The translations under genes and the position numbers were made by a program. Source: Massilia sp. ST3 (GTDB taxonomy: Bacteria > Pseudomonadota > Gammaproteobacteria > Burkholderiales > Burkholderiaceae_D). From it: 61,726 bases of DNA. The DNA lies in NCBI RefSeq assembly GCF_018119405.1, contig NZ_JAGPWC010000031.1, positions 1 through 61,726 of the forward strand, written 5' to 3'. Below the pieces are notes generated by a model that searched no databases, had not been told where the DNA came from, and worked only from the letters and a program-made list of their open reading frames with translations. Of this stretch, positions 57,762 to 61,726 are shown one piece after another (the stretch's first letter is position 1; every line of letters starts with the position of its first letter).

Positions 57762-59074
57762 CGGCCATCGCCCAACGCCTGCGTTCCGTCGAACTCGGCG
57801 CGGTGCCGGTGGCCCTGCCCACGGGCCGCCTGGTCGGCGCCCAGGGCCTGCTGCTGGAATCGGTCGGCTGCCGTCTGCACACCGGCCAGCGCTGCCGCAT
57901 CGAGACCGTCGACGGCGGCTGGCTCGACGCCCAGGTGGTCGGCTTCAAGGAAAAGGTGTCCTACCTGATGCCGTTCAAGAAGGCGACCGGCCTGGTGACC
58001 GGCGCGCGCGTATTGCCGGCCCAGGAAAAGAACGAACTGATGATCGGTCCCTCGTGGATGGGCCGCATGGTCAACGGCATGGGCGAACCGATCGACGGCC
58101 TGGGCAAGCTGGGCGGCGACCAGCCCCTGTCGACCACCCCGCCCAAAGTGAACCCGCTGCGCAAGGCGCCGGTCGAGGAAGCGCTCGACGTCGGCGTGCG
58201 CGCGATCAATTCGATGCTCACCATCGGCAAGGGCCAGCGCGTCGGCCTGATGGCCGGTTCCGGCGTCGGCAAATCGGTGCTGCTCGGCCTGATCACGCGC
58301 CAGACCGTGGCCGACGTGATCGTGGTCGGCCTGATCGGCGAGCGTAACCGCGAGGTGCGCGAATTCGTCGAGAAGTCGCTCGGCCCGGAAGGCCTGAAGC
58401 GCGCCGTGCTCGTGGTGGCGCCGGCCGACGAATCGCCCCTGATGCGCGTGATGGCGACCGAGATGTGCCATTCGATCGCGGCCCACTTCCGCGACCGCGG
58501 CCAGAACGTGCTGCTGCTGTGCGATTCGCTGACCCGCTACGCGATGGCGCTGCGCGAAGTGGCCCTTTCGCTGGGCGAGCCGCCGGCCACGCGCGGCTAT
58601 CCGCCCTCGGTGTTCTCGAACCTGCCGCAGCTGGTGGAATCGGCCGGCAACGGCGAGAACCCGAAAGGCAGCATGAGCGCGATCTACACCGTGCTGGCCG
58701 AAGGCGACGACCAGCAGGACCCGGTGGTCGACTCGGCGCGCGCGATCCTGGACGGCCACATCGTCCTGACCCGCGAGCTGGCCGAACGCGGCCACTACCC
58801 GGCGATCGACGTGGCGCAATCGATCTCGCGCTGCATGGCCCAGGTGGTGGGCCCGGAACACGCGGCCGCCTCGCGCAAGCTGAAGGCCGCGATGGCGCGC
58901 CATGCGCGCGTGCGCGACCTGATCCCGCTCGGCGCCTACGTACCGGGCGCCGATCCCGAAACCGACAAGGCGGTGCGCCTGCAGCCGCAGATCGAAGCCT
59001 TCCTGTGCCAGGGCACGCGTGAAGAAGCGCCCCTGCCCGGCTGCATCGATGCATTGAAAGCGATGATGGCATGA
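57758..59074 (+). CDS. fliI: Flagellum-specific ATPase FliI
   Basis: A 438-aa ATPase of the export apparatus, related to the F1 beta subunit. The Walker A loop is GSGVGKSV near residues 166-173 and Walker B is NVLLLCDSLTRYAMALREV near 248-266. The FliI-type segment GYPPSVFSNLPQLVESAG is also present. It overlaps fliH and fliJ by four bases. Confidence 0.97.
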   Translation: MTAIAQRLRSVELGAVPVALPTGRLVGAQGLLLESVGCRLHTGQRCRIETVDGGWLDAQVVGFKEKVSYLMPFKKATGLVTGARVLPAQEKNELMIGPSWMGRMVNGMGEPIDGLGKLGGDQPLSTTPPKVNPLRKAPVEEALDVGVRAINSMLTIGKGQRVGLMAGSGVGKSVLLGLITRQTVADVIVVGLIGERNREVREFVEKSLGPEGLKRAVLVVAPADESPLMRVMATEMCHSIAAHFRDRGQNVLLLCDSLTRYAMALREVALSLGEPPATRGYPPSVFSNLPQLVESAGNGENPKGSMSAIYTVLAEGDDQQDPVVDSARAILDGHIVLTRELAERGHYPAIDVAQSISRCMAQVVGPEHAAASRKLKAAMARHARVRDLIPLGAYVPGADPETDKAVRLQPQIEAFLCQGTREEAPLPGCIDALKAMMA

Positions 59075-59517
59075 GCCAGAACAAACAACAGGCCATGATC
59101 GCCAGCCTGGGCACCATGGTGCAGCTGCGCAGCACCGAGGTCGAGCGCCTGCAGGCCGACCTGGCCAGCCAGGAAGCGACCCGCAACCGCTACCAGAACA
59201 ACCTGGCGCGCCTGAACTCGCTGACCGAGGGCAGCGGCCCCTCCGGTGCGCTGCCGCTGGCGCAGGCATTGAACTGCGGCGCCTACAAGCAGAACGTGAT
59301 GGCCATGGCCGACGCGCACAAGGTCGACCTGCAGCTGCACGAGGCCAACATGGCGGTCTCGCAGCGCAAGCTGACCGACGCCTGGACCCGCCGCGAACTG
59401 CTGGGCAAGGTGCTGGAGCAGCAGCAGGCGCTGGCCGCACGCGACCAGGAACGCGCGACCCGCAAGCGCGAAGACGATATCGCCACCCAGTCATGGATGG
59501 CAGGACGGGCGGACTAA
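59071..59517 (+). CDS. fliJ: Flagellar export protein FliJ
   Basis: A 148-aa protein with a two-helix coiled coil rich in Gln/Glu/Arg/Leu, as in FliJ, which sits in the FliI hexamer and chaperones late substrates. Sequence similarity in the family is low; the call rests on length, coiled-coil character and position right after fliI. Confidence 0.85.
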   Translation: MSQNKQQAMIASLGTMVQLRSTEVERLQADLASQEATRNRYQNNLARLNSLTEGSGPSGALPLAQALNCGAYKQNVMAMADAHKVDLQLHEANMAVSQRKLTDAWTRRELLGKVLEQQQALAARDQERATRKREDDIATQSWMAGRAD

Positions 59518-59570
59518 GCCCAGTACGAGCAAGAACGAGCAGCAACGAGCAGCAAAACAAGGAGAACGAC

Positions 59571-60959
59571 ATGGCATCGGCAATTACCGCACCTACCTAC
59601 GACCCGATCACCACCGCACAGTCGCTGGCGGACAAGTACGTCCTGGCGCGCCAGCAGATTCTGGACACCCAGAACCGGCAGGCCACCGCGACCGAAAAAG
59701 GCCTGAACGAACTAAGCTCGGCGATGCTGGCCTTCCAGACCAGCCTGAGCTCGCTCACCGGTGCGACCAAGACCATGTTCTCCCAGGCCGCGACCTTCAG
59801 CGACACCTCGATCGGCAGCGCCACCGCCAGCTCGACCGCGGCGGCGGGCAGCTACTCGTTCTTCGTCAAGCAGCTGGCCACCGCCAGCCAGGTGTCCTAC
59901 TCGGGCCTGACCGACAACGCGGGCGTGGCCGGCACCCTGAACATCAACATGGGCGGCTCGCTGGCCTTCGCGGTCAACCTGGGCGCCGCCGACACCGACG
60001 CCAACGGCACCCTGAGCACGCGCGAGCTGGCGGCCGCGATCAACGGCGCCACCGGCAACACCTCGATGGTCACGGCCTCGATCGTGACCACCGGCGCCAC
60101 CTCGGAACTGGTGCTGACCGCCAAGAGCACCGGCGCGGCCACCGCGATCACGATCGATACCTCGGGCGTTACCGGCACCTCGAGCCTGGCCCAGGCCAAC
60201 GCCGACCCGCTGCGCAAGCGCACCCTGGTGGCGGCCCAGGACGCCGAGATCCGCGTCGGTTCCGAGAACGGCACCGCGATCGTCCAGGCCACCAACACCT
60301 TCACCAACATCGACGGCGTGTCGATGACCTTCACCAAGGCCCAGGCGCCCGGCGCCGCCCCGGTGGGGATCACGGTCGGCGCCGACAACGGCGCCACCAC
60401 CGCCAACGTGCAGGCCTTCATCGACGCCTACAACAAGCTCAAGACCACGCTCAACAAGCTGACCAACGCGGGCGATCCGGAAACCGGCGCGGCCGGCGGC
60501 GCTTTCGCCCACGACGGCGGCATCCGCTCCCTCAACGAGCGCCTCAACAACCTGCTGCGTCCGGCAAGCGGCGATTCGCTGGCCGCCTACGGCATCATCG
60601 CGACCAAGGAAGGCACGCTCGAGCTGCGCTCGGACCGCCTGCTGCGCCAGCTGGCCGTCAACCCGACCGGCCTCGACACGCTGATCGGCAAGGTCTCGGG
60701 CGGCGGCACCGGCATCGCCGGCGCGCTCGACACTTACCTGAAGACCTGGAGCAACAGCGTCGACGGCCAGATCAAGCTGCGCAAGGAAGCCACCGACACC
60801 CAGCAGATGGCCCTGGTCGACCGCCAGGCCACGCTCGACAAGCAATACGATTCGGCCTACCAGCGCTACCTGCGCCAATTCACGCAACTGCAAGCCATGC
60901 AGGGCGCCATGACCCACAACGCGTCGCTGTTCGACGCACTGTTCAGCAACGACGACTGA
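59571..60959 (+). CDS. fliD: Flagellar hook-associated protein 2 (filament cap) FliD
   Basis: A 462-aa cap protein. The N-terminal coiled coil with the start TAPTYDPITTAQSLADKYVLARQQILDTQ and the C-terminal helix (ATLDKQYDSAYQRYLRQFTQLQAMQGAMTHNASLFDALF) match FliD_N and FliD_C. At 462 aa it is shorter than many polar FliDs and close to LafB. ATG 59571 has an AAGGAGA ribosome site. It is followed by fliS. Confidence 0.94.
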   Translation: MASAITAPTYDPITTAQSLADKYVLARQQILDTQNRQATATEKGLNELSSAMLAFQTSLSSLTGATKTMFSQAATFSDTSIGSATASSTAAAGSYSFFVKQLATASQVSYSGLTDNAGVAGTLNINMGGSLAFAVNLGAADTDANGTLSTRELAAAINGATGNTSMVTASIVTTGATSELVLTAKSTGAATAITIDTSGVTGTSSLAQANADPLRKRTLVAAQDAEIRVGSENGTAIVQATNTFTNIDGVSMTFTKAQAPGAAPVGITVGADNGATTANVQAFIDAYNKLKTTLNKLTNAGDPETGAAGGAFAHDGGIRSLNERLNNLLRPASGDSLAAYGIIATKEGTLELRSDRLLRQLAVNPTGLDTLIGKVSGGGTGIAGALDTYLKTWSNSVDGQIKLRKEATDTQQMALVDRQATLDKQYDSAYQRYLRQFTQLQAMQGAMTHNASLFDALFSNDD

Positions 60960-60970
60960 CGAGAAAAACG

Positions 60971-61360
60971 ATGTCCTATCAAGAAGCCTACGGCAGCTAC
61001 CACGCCGTCAACCTGGACGCGCAGACTTCGCGCGCCTCCCCGGTGGAGCTGGTGCTCCTGCTCACCGACGGCCTGCTCGACGAGCTGGCCCGCGCCCGGG
61101 CCCACATCGCCGCCAAGCGCTACGAGCAGAAGGCCGCCAGCATCGACAAGTGCGTCGAGATCATCAACGGCCTGTCCAGCTCGCTCGACTTCGAGCAGGG
61201 CGGCGAGACCGTCGCCAACCTGGCGCGCATCTACGACTTCTGCGCCCAGCACCTGCACGGCGCCGGCATCAAGCTCGACCCGGCCATGGTCGACGAGGTG
61301 ATCCGTGTCCTGACGACCATCCGCCAGGGCTGGAAAGGCGTCCAGGAACGCAATGGATAG
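60971..61360 (+). CDS. fliS: Flagellin export chaperone FliS
   Basis: A 129-aa four-helix bundle chaperone for flagellin. Family parts: YQEAYGSYHAVNLDAQTSRASPVELVLLLTDGLLDELARARAHI near the start and SLDFEQGGETVANLARIYDFCAQHLHGAG further on. It overlaps the next gene by eight bases. Confidence 0.95.
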   Translation: MSYQEAYGSYHAVNLDAQTSRASPVELVLLLTDGLLDELARARAHIAAKRYEQKAASIDKCVEIINGLSSSLDFEQGGETVANLARIYDFCAQHLHGAGIKLDPAMVDEVIRVLTTIRQGWKGVQERNG

Positions 61361-61670
61361 GATCCGCGCCATCGACGGCCTGGCCGCCGCCCTGGAGGAC
61401 GCGTTCGCGCGCGCCGACTGGGACCGGCTCGGCCTTGCCGTCCAGGCCCTCGGCCCTCGCCTCCAGGAGCTGGCCAGGGCCGGCCGCTGGAACGCCGCCG
61501 AGCGCGCGGCGCTGGCCCGCCTGCGCGGCGCGCATGAACGCGCGCGCGCCGGGGTGGACGCCGCCAGCGCCCAGGTCCAGGCGCGCCTGGACGAGATGGC
61601 CGGCAACAAGGAAGGCTGGATGGCCTACGCCCTCGAGGGCGAACTCGATACCGAACAAGACCACGCATGA
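61353..61670 (+). CDS. fliT: FliT-like protein
   Basis: A 105-aa helical protein following fliS. FliT is a chaperone for FliD and is poorly conserved in sequence; the helical pattern, length and place (LafD position in lateral clusters) support the call. It overlaps fliS and, by four bases, the next gene. Confidence 0.6.
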   Translation: MDRIRAIDGLAAALEDAFARADWDRLGLAVQALGPRLQELARAGRWNAAERAALARLRGAHERARAGVDAASAQVQARLDEMAGNKEGWMAYALEGELDTEQDHA

Positions 61671-61726
61671 ATATTTCGATGACTAGCGGGATGAACAGCG
61701 GCGCGATGAACAGCGCGGCCGCGGCC
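61667..61726 (+). CDS. Start of next flagellar gene (possible fliK), cut by window end
   Basis: ATG 61667 overlaps the fliT-like stop (ATGA) and 20 codons are visible: MNISMTSGMNSGAMNSAAAA. In lateral clusters the gene after fliT is lafE (FliK, hook-length control), and FliK begins with such low-complexity sequence. The identity is only a positional inference. Confidence 0.35.
   Translation, partial: MNISMTSGMNSGAMNSAAAA

Overview
The window is about 61.7 kb of GC-rich, gene-dense DNA, most likely from a betaproteobacterium of the Oxalobacteraceae (Massilia/Telluria/Duganella type). That placement is inferred from very high third-position GC, the gene repertoire and family resemblance; no 16S rRNA is present. 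I see no phage, insertion sequence or CRISPR array.

Left part (1-30 kb). The window opens with a homopolymer C/G run. A galactose operon follows (galT, a degenerate M24 peptidase-like gene, galK, a family 2 glycosidase), then a collagen-like lipoprotein, a VanZ-like membrane protein and a small zinc-ribbon protein. A gene-poor 0.8 kb stretch carries two probable structured RNAs; one is a roughly 65-nt RNA whose hairpin loop displays an anti-Shine-Dalgarno sequence. Next come an SDR oxidoreductase, a lemA/TPM operon, pyrF, sbcB and a diguanylate cyclase that is cut off at a G32-CG-C14 run (14485-14532). That run looks like a false contig join, so order and distance across it should not be trusted. 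To its right are acs, a large MASE1-CHASE-PAS-GAF-PAS-GGDEF-EAL protein, a YqhA-type membrane protein, class I fumarase, murI, tRNA-His, a Cache-GGDEF protein, two small exported proteins and a chemoreceptor.

Middle part (30-46 kb). dusA is followed by a gene of about 6.8 kb for a giant RTX/DUF4214 protein. An almost seamless co-directional run then leads up to a short flagellin: WbqC-like protein, two tandem beta-propeller glycosidase-like paralogues, GNAT acetyltransferase, methyltransferase, TPR-OGT (GT41/SPINDLY-type) transferase and DegT/DnrJ/EryC1 aminotransferase. I read this run as a flagellin glycan synthesis and attachment locus.

Right part (46-61.7 kb). Two divergent flagellar operons, flhA-flhB-fliR-fliQ-fliP-fliN-fliM (minus) and fliE-F-G-H-I-J-D-S-T-(fliK?) (plus), are arranged like the lateral (Flag-2) flagellar clusters of enterics, Vibrio and Aeromonas. 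The lafK regulator gene usually found between the arms is absent, and the FliM-like protein lacks the usual N-terminal CheY-binding motif. The window ends inside the gene after fliT.

The strongest leads are the flagellin-modification locus tied to a Flag-2-type flagellum, the anti-SD small RNA, a second structured RNA or leader at 7.5-7.66 kb, and operator-like palindromes between the flagellar operons. All structures and domain calls come from reading the sequence; no searches were run.
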